64,000 bases of DNA from Hyphomicrobiales bacterium 4NK60-0047b (GCA_040367435.1 BAABWY010000008.1:1-64000), one strand, 5' to 3'. Positions 19,085 through 28,371 are shown, counted from the stretch's first letter. The notes: a model not told the origin generated them from the letters alone. Made by a program: numbers and translations.

Positions 19085-19808
19085 ATTAGCCTCCCTTAGA
19101 GTTCTGCTTTGAAAGTGACATCAAGTTCAAAAGGCCAATAGATTGACCCAAGAAAACGCAATCCATTTCAAAGCTCGTTAACAAGGGCTCTTTTAGCCCT
19201 TAACATTAAGCATCATCAAAATGCTATGAAATAGCTGTTTAAAAGCAGCAAACAGTAAAATCTTTGCTTATCTAATTGTATCAACACTGATTCGCTCTGC
19301 GATAGGTCAAGTATTTTACAAAAAAACATAAAAATCGAAGATCTGTGGCTATGTGGCCTATCAATTGTGCAAAAACTGGCAAATGTGTAGATAAGGAAAT
19401 TCTGAAAAACAATTCAGACACCTCAAAATTAGAACTCAGCAAAAAATTAATTAATTATTGCGCACTTTACTGCCACTCTTTTGCCAAAATCACAAGGGGT
19501 GAGTTGAACACAAATCACCGCATTTCAAAAAAAATTTGTATTTTTGTCCCAGCAGAGAAGATAAAGCGACAATCTTCTCGCATTCACGGCCCCAAAAGCG
19601 TCAAAATAGCTCAGCCCACGCAGGTATAGAAAACTCAAAAAATTAAAAAGTTATGCACTTTAATCATTATAAAGGCCATGGGAGATTGACGCTCCATCGC
19701 ATTACTTAAAGACTAGTTCGGACCATCTATGACATAGAGCTTAAATGTGGCATAAAGCCAAAATCAGTTATACAGATACGTTTCATAGTTAAAAAAGGAT
19801 CAACAAAC
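19085..19808. other. Intergenic region between petA and trmL (724 nt)
   Basis: It should hold the divergent promoters of the pet operon and trmL. A 94-codon open frame at 19345-19629 needs a GTG start, has no ribosome site and has no recognisable domain, so I do not call a gene. No repeat hairpin of the window's family is present. Confidence 0.5.
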
Positions 19809-20285
19809 GTGCGTCTTGCTCTCTATCAACCAGACATACCACAAAATATGGGAACCCTGTTGCGTCTTGGGGCGTGTCTTAACGTCTCAATTGATGTAAT
19901 CGGTCCAACTGGCTTTGATATGTCAGATAGAGCATTAAAAAGATCTGCCATGGATTATCTCTCAAAAACCGATCTTACCCGCCATCTTTCGTTTGCTCAA
20001 TTTCTTGACTCAAATCAAAGAAACCAAGGGCGGCTTATCCTAACCACAACAAAAACAGACCAAATCTATACAGATTTTGAGTTTAAAGAGACTGATATTC
20101 TTTTGTTGGGAAGAGAATCTGCTGGCGTCCCGGAAGAGGTAGCAGATCGAGCTGATGAGAAAATTACCATACCAATGCAAAATGATATGAGATCATTAAA
20201 TATAGCTGTTGCCGGCGCAATGATATTAGGAGAAGCTTTGCGCCAAACGACAGGATTTAAGGCAACAGCTTTCAAAAACCAGTAA
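19809..20285 (+). CDS. trmL: tRNA (cytidine(34)-2'-O)-methyltransferase
   Basis: A 158-residue SPOUT methyltransferase that 2'-O-methylates the wobble base of certain leucine tRNAs. The N terminus ALYQPDIPQNMGTLLRLGACL and the knotted C-terminal block LLGRESAGVPEEV...PMQNDMRSLNIAVAGAMI are typical. The start is GTG at 19809 with AAGGA about 9 nt upstream. hemF begins 32 nt downstream. Confidence 0.93.
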   Translation: MRLALYQPDIPQNMGTLLRLGACLNVSIDVIGPTGFDMSDRALKRSAMDYLSKTDLTRHLSFAQFLDSNQRNQGRLILTTTKTDQIYTDFEFKETDILLLGRESAGVPEEVADRADEKITIPMQNDMRSLNIAVAGAMILGEALRQTTGFKATAFKNQ

Positions 20286-20317
20286 GAATTGAGATTACAG
20301 AATAAGGCCCCCATCAA

Positions 20318-21256
20318 ATGATGAACAAAGAAAAACTCGCAAACAAAAAGCCTCATGCAGCATCCGAAGAAATAGAAGGGCTGAAGACCCAAGCAAGAAC
20401 CTGGTTTGAAACATTGCGAGATCAAATCTGTGCCGAGTTTGAAAAATTAGAAGATGAACTTGAAGGCCCTCTCGCCGACTATTTACCCAAAGACACACCA
20501 GCTGGCCGTTTTGAGCGCACTCCCTGGGAGCGCGACAATCATGATGGTACCAAAGGTGGCGGCGGTGTCATGTCCATGATGAGCGGACGCGTATTTGAAA
20601 AAGTCGGCGTACATTGCTCAACAGTTCACGGAGAATTCTCACCTGAATTCAGAGCGCAAATTCCTGGCGCCAGTGAAAATCCTCAATTTTGGGCGTCCGG
20701 CATCTCACTCATAGCTCATCCCCACAATCCAAATGTACCGGCTGTTCACATGAACACACGGTTCGTAAACACAACAACAAGCTGGTTTGGTGGCGGCGCT
20801 GACCTCACGCCAGTTTTGGATAATCGCCGCACTCAGGAAGATAATGACACAGTGCGCTTCCACAAAGCTATGGAGCAGTCCTGCGCTGGGCATGACGTGG
20901 CCGATTATGAAGCGCTGAAAAAATGGTGCGATGAATATTTCTACCTTCCCCATAGAGATGAACCACGTGGCATAGGCGGGATATTTTATGATTATCTCAA
21001 TTCAGCAGACTTCAATGCAGACTTTGCGTTCACACAATCCGTAGGAAAAGCTTTTAAAGATATCTACCCAGCATTGGTAAGAGACAATTTCAATACGCCA
21101 TGGACGGATGAAATGAGAGAAGAGCAGCTGATTAGAAGAGGGCGCTATGTTGAATATAACCTCCTATATGACCGTGGCACCATTTTCGGCTTAAAAACCG
21201 GAGGCAATGTGAATTCAATCCTCTCCTCTATGCCACCTGTTGTTAAGTGGCCTTAA
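20318..21256 (+). CDS. hemF: Oxygen-dependent coproporphyrinogen III oxidase
   Basis: A 312-residue HemF enzyme that converts coproporphyrinogen III to protoporphyrinogen IX with O2. The signature [19 protein letters not shown] and [10 protein letters not shown] is present, and the C-terminal [17 protein letters not shown] is intact. It is downstream of trmL and probably co-transcribed. Oxygen dependence fits the aerobic bc1 chain encoded upstream. An imperfect hairpin around 21272-21334 (ACCGT/ACGGT and AGCG/CGCT arms) lies beyond the stop but lacks a T run. Confidence 0.95.
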   Translation: MMNKEKLANKKPHAASEEIEGLKTQARTWFETLRDQICAEFEKLEDELEGPLADYLPKDTPAGRFERTPWERDNHDGTKGGGGVMSMMSGRVFEKVGVHCSTVHGEFSPEFRAQIPGASENPQFWASGISLIAHPHNPNVPAVHMNTRFVNTTTSWFGGGADLTPVLDNRRTQEDNDTVRFHKAMEQSCAGHDVADYEALKKWCDEYFYLPHRDEPRGIGGIFYDYLNSADFNADFAFTQSVGKAFKDIYPALVRDNFNTPWTDEMREEQLIRRGRYVEYNLLYDRGTIFGLKTGGNVNSILSSMPPVVKWP

Positions 21257-21446
21257 AGGAACTCAATAAAAAGTCTAATAGGTAAAAACGGAGCGATCAT
21301 ATAACCGTTACATAGCTCTATTACGGTCGCTCTGGAGGTCTATTGAAGCTTTTGCAAAGGTTTATATGGTAAACATAATCCTTGCAAAGTGAAAACGTCC
21401 CATTACAAATACATATAAGATTTTCTCAATCAGGGGGACCGTTCAT

Positions 21447-21983
21447 ATGAATAATGATGAACTAAAAACACTTGTTCGCACCATTCCAGATTACCCAAAA
21501 CCAGGCATCATGTTTAGAGACGTCACAACACTCATCAGCCATGGTGAGGGCCTTCGCGCAACAATTAATAATATGGCCGAGCCTTTTATCAGAAAAGGCA
21601 TTGATACTGTTGTGGGCATCGAAGCCAGAGGCTTTATTCTAGGCGGAGCAATTGCTGAAAAATTAGGAGTTGGTTTTGTGCCGGTGCGCAAAAAGGGAAA
21701 ACTTCCCTTTGACACAATCTCCCAAACCTATGAGTTAGAATACGGCACTGATGAACTAGAAATTCATACAGATTCTATTAATCAGGGTGAAAAAGTCCTC
21801 ATAGTAGATGACCTAATCGCAACCGGCGGCACGCTAGAAGCAGCGGGCAAATTGGTAAAACAACTGGGCGGTCAAATCGTGGCAGCAGCCTTCATAGTTG
21901 ACCTGCCAGATATCGGTGGCTCAAAAAAATGCGAACAACTCGGCATCCCCTGCCACGCCCTAATGGCGTTTGATGGTGACTAA
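21447..21983 (+). CDS. apt: Adenine phosphoribosyltransferase
   Basis: A 178-residue purine salvage enzyme making AMP from adenine and PRPP. The PRPP-binding loop VLIVDDLIATGGTL and the flexible-loop region GFVPVRKKGKLP are present. A GGGGG-rich ribosome site precedes the ATG. Its adenine substrate is a product of MTA phosphorylase, also encoded in this window. Confidence 0.95.
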   Translation: MNNDELKTLVRTIPDYPKPGIMFRDVTTLISHGEGLRATINNMAEPFIRKGIDTVVGIEARGFILGGAIAEKLGVGFVPVRKKGKLPFDTISQTYELEYGTDELEIHTDSINQGEKVLIVDDLIATGGTLEAAGKLVKQLGGQIVAAAFIVDLPDIGGSKKCEQLGIPCHALMAFDGD

Positions 21984-22085
21984 AGAATAGTTGCCCCAAA
22001 TTGTGTAAGAGAGAAAATCAAAAAATGTGATATGGGATAAACATATGATTTGTATAACCCATATTTGAATGGTTCGAAAACGAAA

Positions 22086-22532
22086 ATGAAACTCTACATA
22101 GACGCAGACGCATGCCCAGTAAAAGACGAAGCTGTCAAAGTTGCCGTCCGGCACAATATGCCAATCATCTTTGTTTCCAACTCATGGATGCGCCTTGATG
22201 ATCACCCATTGGTCGAGCGCATCGTCGTCTCCGAAGGGCCTGATGAAGCAGATAACTGGATTGTCGAGAAGATCCAAAAAGATGACATTGTCATCACGTC
22301 AGACATCCCTCTAGCGGCCAGAGCAATGGAAAAAGAGGGGCGAGCCCTTCGCCCCAATGGCAAAGCCTTCACAGATGATAATATCGGAATGGCGCTTGCC
22401 ATGCGCGAGCTCAACCAGGAACTGCGCGAAACTGGTGAGATTAAGGGCTATAACCCCGGTTTAACACAAAGAGACCGTTCCGATTTTCTGCAAGCACTGG
22501 AAAATGAAATCCAGATCATAAAGAGGCAATAA
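22086..22532 (+). CDS. YaiI/YqxD family protein (UPF0178, DUF188)
   Basis: A 148-residue protein of the UPF0178 family, related to PIN-like nuclease folds. It begins MKLYIDADACPVKDEAVKVA and has the conserved ITSDIPLAARAMEKEGRALRPNGKAFTDDNIG block. The start is placed at ATG 22086, which matches the family; a longer reading uses a TTG with no support. Biochemical function is unproven. Confidence 0.9.
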   Translation: MKLYIDADACPVKDEAVKVAVRHNMPIIFVSNSWMRLDDHPLVERIVVSEGPDEADNWIVEKIQKDDIVITSDIPLAARAMEKEGRALRPNGKAFTDDNIGMALAMRELNQELRETGEIKGYNPGLTQRDRSDFLQALENEIQIIKRQ

Positions 22533-22642
22533 AATAAGCCACCTAACTTATTTTTGACAGGACCAGCTCCTATATCTCATTATATGAAATAAATAGATGA
22601 ACCAAACTAGAGTTCATGTGGATGAAGTGATGGAGATGAGAA

Positions 22643-23131
22643 ATGTTAAAGATGGTTGGAACCGCATGCATAGAAGCGCCCGTTGATAAAACATGGCGCG
22701 TATTAGCTGATATTGAAAATGTCGATCTTTGGATCGACCCGATTTTATCTGCATCATGCAATGGCGGGCCGAGTAAAGGTGTAGGGGCTGCAAGAACCTG
22801 TCAGTTAAAAGGCAATATGCAAATCACAGAAACCTGGACAGAGTGGAATGAGGGAAAAAGCTTCACATATATCTCCTATGATGTCCCGATGGCTAAATTT
22901 GCAAAAAACAAATGGTCAGTAGAAGAAGTGAACGGCAAAACTCTCTTAAAGTCTGAAGCTGAAATAACATTCAAAGGCGGAATTTTCGGAAGAGTGTTAG
23001 AGCCCATCATGGCTCTTATCTCAAAGAAGATGAGCGCAGATTCAATGGCTGGAATTAAACATCTAGTAGAAACAGGCAAACCCTACCAGGGTGAAGTTTC
23101 AAAACTGCCTCGTGCAGCAATAACCTGCTAA
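22643..23131 (+). CDS. SRPBCC family protein
   Basis: A 162-residue protein of the START/Bet v1-like SRPBCC superfamily, which binds hydrophobic ligands. The N-terminal pattern ACIEAPVDKTWRVLADIENVDLWIDPIL and the tail helix are typical of polyketide-cyclase-like members. The ligand is unknown. A GGAGATGAGAA ribosome site precedes the ATG. It lies 16 nt before mtnA and may be co-transcribed with it. Confidence 0.8.
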   Translation: MLKMVGTACIEAPVDKTWRVLADIENVDLWIDPILSASCNGGPSKGVGAARTCQLKGNMQITETWTEWNEGKSFTYISYDVPMAKFAKNKWSVEEVNGKTLLKSEAEITFKGGIFGRVLEPIMALISKKMSADSMAGIKHLVETGKPYQGEVSKLPRAAITC

Positions 23132-23147
23132 AACAAAAGGACACCCC

Positions 23148-24257
23148 ATGCGCATTAATGGCATTGAAAAACAAACCATATGGCTCAATGAAGATGGCTG
23201 GTCAGTAGACATTATCGACCAAACCGTTCTTCCCCATAAGTTTGTGGTGGTTAATCTTAAAACATTAGATGACGCAGCCTATGCCATTAAAGCCATGCTG
23301 GTCAGAGGGGCGCCATTAATCGGCGCCACAGCCGCTTACGGTCTTTGTTTGGCCCTTAAAAATGATGTGTCAGATGACGCAATGTCAAAGGCCTGTGACT
23401 ATCTAAATGAACAGCGCCCAACAGCCGTGAATTTGCGCTGGGCCCTTGCAGTGATGACAAATCATCTAAGTCCATTGCCTGAAGAAGCTCGTTTGGAAGC
23501 TGCCTATAAAAAGGCCGCGGAAATTGTCGCAGATGACATTGAAACCTGCAGATTAATTGGCGTGCACGGTCTTGAGTTAATCAAAGACATTGCTGTAAAA
23601 AAAGCCCCAGGTGAGACAATCAATATTCTCACACATTGTAATGCTGGCTGGCTAGCAACCACACAGTGGGGCACAGCCACATCACCTATCTATCATGCTG
23701 CCAAGGCAGGCATTCCGGTCCATGTCTGGGTTGATGAAACAAGACCAAGAAACCAGGGCGCCAGTCTAACGGCCTATGAATTGGGCCATGAAGAAATCCC
23801 CCATACAATTATCGTCGATAATGCTGGTGGCCATCTCATGCAACACGGCAAAGTAGACCTCTGCATCGTCGGCACAGATAGAACCGCCGCGAATGGCGAT
23901 GTATGCAATAAAATCGGTACCTATCTCAAAGCCTTGGCCGCTCACGATAATAACATCCCGTTTTATGTAGCACTGCCAAGTACAACCATCGATTGGACCT
24001 TGAACAACGGCTTCGAGATCCCCATTGAAGAGCGCAGTCAGGAAGAAGTGGTGCAAATGACAGGTCGTCTCAGCGGCAGTGAGAAAGGTGAAGTGGTGAC
24101 AATAGATATCGCAGCATCAGGCAGTCCAGCAGCGAACCCAGCATTTGACGTAACACCAGCGAAATATGTAAGCGGCTTGATCACTGAAAAAGGCGTCGTT
24201 GAGGCAAATAACTCAGCCCTGGGTGAATTGAAAACGGAACTTAAAAATGTCGCTTAA
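23148..24257 (+). CDS. mtnA: S-methyl-5-thioribose-1-phosphate isomerase
   Basis: A 369-residue aldose-ketose isomerase related to eIF2B, converting methylthioribose-1-phosphate to methylthioribulose-1-phosphate. Motifs: RGAPLIGATAAYG, the catalytic cysteine in THCNAGWLATTQWGTA, ETRPRNQG, and the catalytic aspartate in GTDRTAANGDVCNKIGTY. AAAGGA precedes the ATG. The 3' end overlaps the next gene by 11 nt, so the pair is translationally linked, placing an aldolase as the next enzyme acting on its product. Confidence 0.96.
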   Translation: MRINGIEKQTIWLNEDGWSVDIIDQTVLPHKFVVVNLKTLDDAAYAIKAMLVRGAPLIGATAAYGLCLALKNDVSDDAMSKACDYLNEQRPTAVNLRWALAVMTNHLSPLPEEARLEAAYKKAAEIVADDIETCRLIGVHGLELIKDIAVKKAPGETINILTHCNAGWLATTQWGTATSPIYHAAKAGIPVHVWVDETRPRNQGASLTAYELGHEEIPHTIIVDNAGGHLMQHGKVDLCIVGTDRTAANGDVCNKIGTYLKALAAHDNNIPFYVALPSTTIDWTLNNGFEIPIEERSQEEVVQMTGRLSGSEKGEVVTIDIAASGSPAANPAFDVTPAKYVSGLITEKGVVEANNSALGELKTELKNVA

Positions 24258-24981
24258 GCCTAAAAAATCGGATGATCAAAAAATACCGAAAACTCAAAAG
24301 AAATTAGCAAAAGAGATCATAAAGCACGCCCTTTACATGAAAGGTAAAGGTTTAACGCCTGGTCATTCAGGTAATATCTCTGCAAGAGTTGCAAAGAGCA
24401 ATGAGGCAGAGCCACTATCATTTTTGATCACTCCAACCGGAGTGCCCTATGAAGACCTAAAACCCAAAGATATTGTGCTGGTCACCCACGATGAAACGAC
24501 AGGGGAAACTTCTTGGGATGAAAAGGGTCTGGCCCCATCAAGTGAATGGCAATTTCACTTAAGCGCTTATCAGGCCAATGACGACGTGAATGCACTGGTG
24601 CACACCCATTCAAATTTCGCAACAACAATTGCGTGCGCTAATTTAGAAATACCTCCATTCCATTATATGGTCGCAGCGGCAGGGGGAAAAATCATACCGC
24701 TCGTGCCATATGCAATTTTTGGGTCCAAGAAATTATCGGATGGCGTCGCCAAAGCTTTTAAAAATTACAAAGCCTGCCTCATGGCGCATCATGGTCTATT
24801 AACTGGTGAAAAAAACTTAGCCAAAGCTATGGAGCTCACTGAAATTGTAGAGGACCTTGCCAAACAATTCTGGGCCCTTAAGCAATTGGGTGAGCCAGCA
24901 TTACTAAGCGATCGGCAGATGAGCGACGTGATTAAAAAATTTCAAACGTACGGCCAGCAAAAAGGCCAGGAAAACAATTAA
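24247..24981 (+). CDS. Class II aldolase, likely methylthioribulose-1-phosphate aldolase of the MTA shunt
   Basis: A 244-residue zinc-dependent class II (fuculose-1-phosphate type) aldolase. The catalytic glutamate is E100 (APSSEW), and the zinc ligands are H119 and H121 (VHTHSN) plus H181 or H182 (MAHHGL). LTPGHSGNIS forms the phosphate site. The E100 pattern matches an aldolase rather than the MtnB dehydratase. The 11-nt overlap with mtnA suggests it cleaves methylthioribulose-1-phosphate to DHAP and methylthioacetaldehyde, as known for Ald2 of Rhodospirillum rubrum. The substrate is inferred from context. No mtnB, C or D is seen in the window. Confidence 0.82.
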   Translation: MSLKPKKSDDQKIPKTQKKLAKEIIKHALYMKGKGLTPGHSGNISARVAKSNEAEPLSFLITPTGVPYEDLKPKDIVLVTHDETTGETSWDEKGLAPSSEWQFHLSAYQANDDVNALVHTHSNFATTIACANLEIPPFHYMVAAAGGKIIPLVPYAIFGSKKLSDGVAKAFKNYKACLMAHHGLLTGEKNLAKAMELTEIVEDLAKQFWALKQLGEPALLSDRQMSDVIKKFQTYGQQKGQENN

Positions 24982-25090
24982 GCGCGGTTGCTAGTGGGTA
25001 ACCTGAAGCGCAACTAAAAAACGCGGTTGCTTACGACGGTTGCTGGTGGGCAACCTGAAGGAGCATTGAAAATAAGCAATCTGAAGCGCA
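24982..25090. repeat. GGTTGC/GCAACC hairpin repeat: one simple and one nested copy
   Basis: A simple unit at 24982-25011 has outer GCGC/GCGC and inner GGTTGC/GTAACC (one G-T pair). A nested unit at 25022-25090 has an outer GCGGTTGCTTA arm pairing with TAAGCAATCTGAAGCGC; its loop contains a complete second unit GACGGTTGC...GCAACCTGAAGGAGC. Each is followed by a linker close to AACTAAAAAA. Compared with the copies at 0.9 kb, both sides of the stems have changed together. The segment sits just past the aldolase stop codon. Confidence 0.88.
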
Positions 25091-25108
25091 ACTAAAAAAG
25101 CGCAGCAA

Positions 25109-25603
25109 CTAGTTGCCTTCCTTGAGCACTATATTTCTCTCAACAAAAACGATGCCATCAAACTCCATAACCATGTCGCCTTGTTGGTTCATAGCCCTGT
25201 TGTGAATAAACAAAATCCCCCATTCAGGGCGACTATTCGTGGTACGTTTATTGGTGATTTCGCATTCATAGGAAATGACATCACCGGCCAAAACGGGTTT
25301 GTGCCATCGCATATTTTTAAACCCAGGCGAAGGCCCCATTTTCGCCACCGGCTCCCCAAGGGAGAGGCGGTCTTCGGCTAACTGATGTAATGTTCGACAC
25401 ATACAATGCATCCAAATCGCACTCACTTGCCAGCCAGAAGCAGCAAGAGCGCCAAAAGGGCCGTTGCGGGCTGCCTCTTCATCAAGATGAAAGGGAAGCG
25501 GGTCGTAAATCTCAGAATAACTTTTAATCAATTCAGCTGTGAACTTAAAATCCCCAAGATCAAGCACCTCACCAATTTCTATTTCTTCAAAATAAAAACT
25601 CAT
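25109..25603 (-). CDS. MaoC family dehydratase (first of two tandem genes)
   Basis: A 164-residue hotdog-fold protein. The hydratase-2 motif is visible as YDPLPFHLDEEAA, with catalytic Asp and His. MaoC proteins hydrate (R)-specific enoyl-CoA substrates; the substrate here is unknown. It overlaps the neighbouring MaoC gene by 4 nt. The stop codon lies in a 12-bp perfect palindrome GCAACTAGTTGC (25105-25116), which resembles the adjacent hairpin repeat and may have replaced the original gene end. Confidence 0.87.
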   Translation of the reverse strand: MSFYFEEIEIGEVLDLGDFKFTAELIKSYSEIYDPLPFHLDEEAARNGPFGALAASGWQVSAIWMHCMCRTLHQLAEDRLSLGEPVAKMGPSPGFKNMRWHKPVLAGDVISYECEITNKRTTNSRPEWGILFIHNRAMNQQGDMVMEFDGIVFVERNIVLKEGN

Positions 25604-26064
25604 GTCTGACCTCCTGTCTTTAACCCAATAAATTGAGTAGAGACCATGGTCATAACTTTTATGTCGTCTTGATTGGCAGCTTCAATTAAAAAGTCAATAA
25701 TGCCCATATATGGTTTCGAGTTAGATACTCGTTTTGAAAGAACCTTATAGCGAACACTCAAGCAATCATCCGGAAAAACAGGCGCCAGCCAATGCGCTTC
25801 CTTCACACCAGGCGAGCCGTAATTTTTTGTATCCTTATAAAGCTGCTCAACCATTTGCTTAATCAGCAAAGCGCCTGTTTGCCAGCCAGAACTTGCCAAT
25901 CCACCAAGCATCGATGCTTTCCCAGCAGATTCATCCAGATGCATCGGTTGCGGGTCATAAAGAGAAGCAAAGGAAATGATTTGATCTTTTGTAGAAGAAA
26001 ACTCACCAATAGAATGCCAGCTTTCATCAACGATAAAGTCTTCATAATAAATGATTTTATCCAT
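25600..26064 (-). CDS. MaoC family dehydratase (second of two tandem genes)
   Basis: A 154-residue hotdog protein with the motif LYDPQPMHLDESAG. It is clearly related to its downstream neighbour (shared GLASSGWQ/ALAASGWQ block, KEAHWLAPVFPDD versus KNMRWHKPVLAGD). The ATGA overlap argues for stoichiometric synthesis, possibly as a heterodimer. The function is inferred only at family level. Confidence 0.87.
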   Translation of the reverse strand: MDKIIYYEDFIVDESWHSIGEFSSTKDQIISFASLYDPQPMHLDESAGKASMLGGLASSGWQTGALLIKQMVEQLYKDTKNYGSPGVKEAHWLAPVFPDDCLSVRYKVLSKRVSNSKPYMGIIDFLIEAANQDDIKVMTMVSTQFIGLKTGGQT

Positions 26065-26193
26065 ACTTAAAAAGATAAATCCTCATTGCTATTTACACTA
26101 GGGGCAAGTGTCAAAATAATCTAACCACAAGATTAGAAGGTTAAATTGATATAAGTCACAACCCTATCACCCTAAAATAATATCTTCTGTAAT

Positions 26194-26221
26194 TTGGATG
26201 CAATATAAAAAATGATATAAT
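26194..26221 (+). promoter_or_regulatory. Candidate sigma-70-type promoter for the small membrane ORF
   Basis: TTGGAT and a perfect TATAAT are separated by 16 nt, 38 nt before the ATG of the 89-codon frame at 26259. The match is good at -10 and partial at -35. It is the main reason for calling the small ORF. Confidence 0.45.
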
Positions 26222-26258
26222 TAAGAGTGGCGCTAACACTAAAAGAAGAAAATCAAGA

Positions 26259-26528
26259 ATGGAATTTAGCCAGTTTTGTGATTTATACGTCTTTCTAACT
26301 CCACTAGTAAAATCAATTTTACCTTATATTTTTTTATTGTGGTTAACAGTTACACTGTATCAAGTACTTAAGGTGTCCTTAAACAAAAAACAAAGCATGT
26401 TTTTTTGGAAATACCAAAGCAGAAGAGATTTTATAATAACATTGATAGCATTATATTCTCCATGGGTAATAATCTTTCTATCTTGGTGGCTACCTGGTGT
26501 ACTTGAAAATTTGTCTTTGTGTTTATGA
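26259..26528 (+). CDS. Small hypothetical membrane protein (89 aa)
   Basis: An unrecognised 89-residue protein with two predicted membrane segments (about residues 15-35 and 58-80) separated by a basic loop (KKQSMFFWKYQSRRD). The topology, an upstream promoter-like sequence and an AGAAG ribosome site favour a real gene. It could also be chance reading of AT-rich DNA. It converges with the DUF2786 gene. Confidence 0.45.
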   Translation: MEFSQFCDLYVFLTPLVKSILPYIFLLWLTVTLYQVLKVSLNKKQSMFFWKYQSRRDFIITLIALYSPWVIIFLSWWLPGVLENLSLCL

Positions 26529-26552
26529 AAATGAGTGGCAAAAAGACAAAAT

Positions 26553-27407
26553 TTAACCGTTTTTTTCTTTAACAGCACGACGCTGTAACTCTTTTTCTCT
26601 TTCACTCATTCGTGATTTATCGTCCCCGTCTAGATGATCAGGGGAAACTAACCTTTGAGTAGGCCGTTCATCACCAATGGGCTCAGCCAAACTAGCGGTC
26701 TTCCCCTCAGCCCGGCCAATAAGAAAAGCACCCAAATTGTGATTGTTTGATTTGTTAGCTTTAGGCTCTTTCTCAGGGAGTTTAAACCGTTGTTGCGCTT
26801 CAGTGAGTACATAGCTTTTTTTATCAAATTGATCAGCGTCTTTTACATCGTCTTGTTTTGATTTAGCCATTGCAGATGAATGAGAAGAGTGAGAAGAATT
26901 CTCAGAGCCAAGAGACTTGTTTCGTAGTTGAATGGCCGAGTGGAGTTTGCTGTTGACCCCATTTATTATCCCGTCTCGAAAAGATAAGTAATAAGCCCTG
27001 CCCAAATGCTCGACTTCTTTTGAGCGCCTTAAGATAAATTTTTCTAAAGATTGAGAAAGCCAAAGCGCAAAATAGACATCACTTTCCAAACCAAAATAAC
27101 GGCACTCAGATGGACGTTCCTCAGTTTCAGGAATATGAAAGGCAAGTGTGTCAGTATAGTCAGCAATGAGAAAAGCAAGGGCGTCATGAATATGCGCGCT
27201 CTCAGCACTCTGCCCTGTTGCACTAAGCTGAGAAAACCCATCATGAGTGAGATCAAGTGTGCCGAGATCTAACTGATACTTATCCAAGAGCTCACGCGCT
27301 TTTTCAGCTGCTGCAACCGCCTCAGCCTCCGTAGCCGCACGGTCTTCAGTTTTGGCCATCAGAGCTTTAATTTTTTTTGCGATTTTACTTTTATCAAAAT
27401 CTGTCAT
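26553..27407 (-). CDS. DUF2786 domain-containing protein
   Basis: A 284-residue soluble protein. The DUF2786 block lies at residues 7-45 (SKIAKKIKALMAKTEDRAATEAEAVAA pattern), followed by a conserved middle region (residues 60-165) and a disordered charged C-terminal third. Function is unknown; family members occur in phages and chromosomes. No ribosome site is obvious before the ATG. Confidence 0.85.
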   Translation of the reverse strand: MTDFDKSKIAKKIKALMAKTEDRAATEAEAVAAAEKARELLDKYQLDLGTLDLTHDGFSQLSATGQSAESAHIHDALAFLIADYTDTLAFHIPETEERPSECRYFGLESDVYFALWLSQSLEKFILRRSKEVEHLGRAYYLSFRDGIINGVNSKLHSAIQLRNKSLGSENSSHSSHSSAMAKSKQDDVKDADQFDKKSYVLTEAQQRFKLPEKEPKANKSNNHNLGAFLIGRAEGKTASLAEPIGDERPTQRLVSPDHLDGDDKSRMSEREKELQRRAVKEKNG

Positions 27408-27496
27408 GTAGCTAACCCAAAAAAGATCCCAGCGACTGAATTAGCATAACCATGAGGGATTAAGTTGTGTAGACAAAAATATTGAATAAAAGAAAA

Positions 27497-27871
27497 CTAA
27501 CTAGAATCCTCAAGAATATGCCCAAAGCGGAGTAAATTCCCATCAGGGTCGATGATGTTTAATTCACATACTCCCCATTCTTTATCCTCTGCCTCAATAA
27601 AACGAGGAATGCCGTCTTTGGGTAAGTTCAGAACTTCATAGCTTTTAGAGAGAACATTCGCATCCTCAACCCTGAGAAAAGCTCCATGATCCGATGTCGT
27701 AGCGACATGTTCGGCAAACCTAAAAAAATGTAACTCTATCTTGTCTTGATATAAAATTAAGTAGCCATGATCCGGATATTCACTCCCAACTTCAAATCCA
27801 AGTTTAGAATAAAAAACCTTTGTTCTCTCAAAATCAGAACTAGGAAAAATAGGGCAGGCACTTTGAAACAT
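27497..27871 (-). CDS. VOC superfamily (glyoxalase/bleomycin-resistance-like) protein
   Basis: A 124-residue vicinal-oxygen-chelate fold protein. It has paired beta-alpha-beta-beta-beta modules; H and E positions in IELHFFRF and NIIDPDGNLLRFGH are consistent with metal or ligand binding. It resembles bleomycin-resistance-type members, but drug binding cannot be claimed from sequence. It is a single minus-strand gene. Confidence 0.85.
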   Translation of the reverse strand: MFQSACPIFPSSDFERTKVFYSKLGFEVGSEYPDHGYLILYQDKIELHFFRFAEHVATTSDHGAFLRVEDANVLSKSYEVLNLPKDGIPRFIEAEDKEWGVCELNIIDPDGNLLRFGHILEDSS

Positions 27872-27972
27872 AATTATCTATACCTAGTTTTCATTTAGCG
27901 TAAGTGATGAGCAGGTTACAGAAAAAAATTAGTTCAAACAATCTGATTGAAAACTAACACATAAAAGAGCTC

Positions 27973-28012
27973 TTAATGCGCAAACCTGAAGTGCAACACA
28001 TCTCCGTCCCTC
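27973..28012 (-). pseudogene. Remnant copy of the ychF 3' end
   Basis: This stretch matches 29143-29182, the 3' end of ychF, at about 35 of 40 positions. Read on the minus strand it encodes [11 protein letters not shown] then stop, against [11 protein letters not shown] in the real gene. No other ychF sequence lies next to it. It forms a direct repeat with the genuine gene end and brackets a segment of about 1.17 kb holding the receiver gene. The rest of the 500-nt gap (27872-28371) holds no convincing gene. Confidence 0.8.
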
Positions 28013-28371
28013 TCGCACTGTTAAAGAACTAAGAATTGATAGAGGATGTTTTACGACGAAAGAACAGAAAATTATCTGAATATATCTTGATTAAGGTGCC
28101 CACTTTCGTGCCAAATCAGATGAGTTTTTTAGCTTATCTTAATCTATGCCTGGCGCTTACGAAACAAACTTTAATCGAAGTTAAACTGAGAACCACCATG
28201 AAAGGAAGAGGCATAAACCTGTTATAATTCTCATCAGAGAAATAGAAATGTAAGCACCTAGTTTCTTAAAATTAAATTAACGCAATACCCCTAGGTACTT
28301 AACCGGTTGAAAATGATAATGCCCTTATATACTCACTGCACTGATGATGAGTATTTTGGGTTTAAATAAAT

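Noticed and set aside
19345-19629. 94-codon frame upstream of trmL
   Set aside because: GTG start, no ribosome site, no recognisable domain, biased AT-rich composition.
28036-28227. 63-codon frame before the receiver gene
   Set aside because: TTG start, no ribosome site, no domain.
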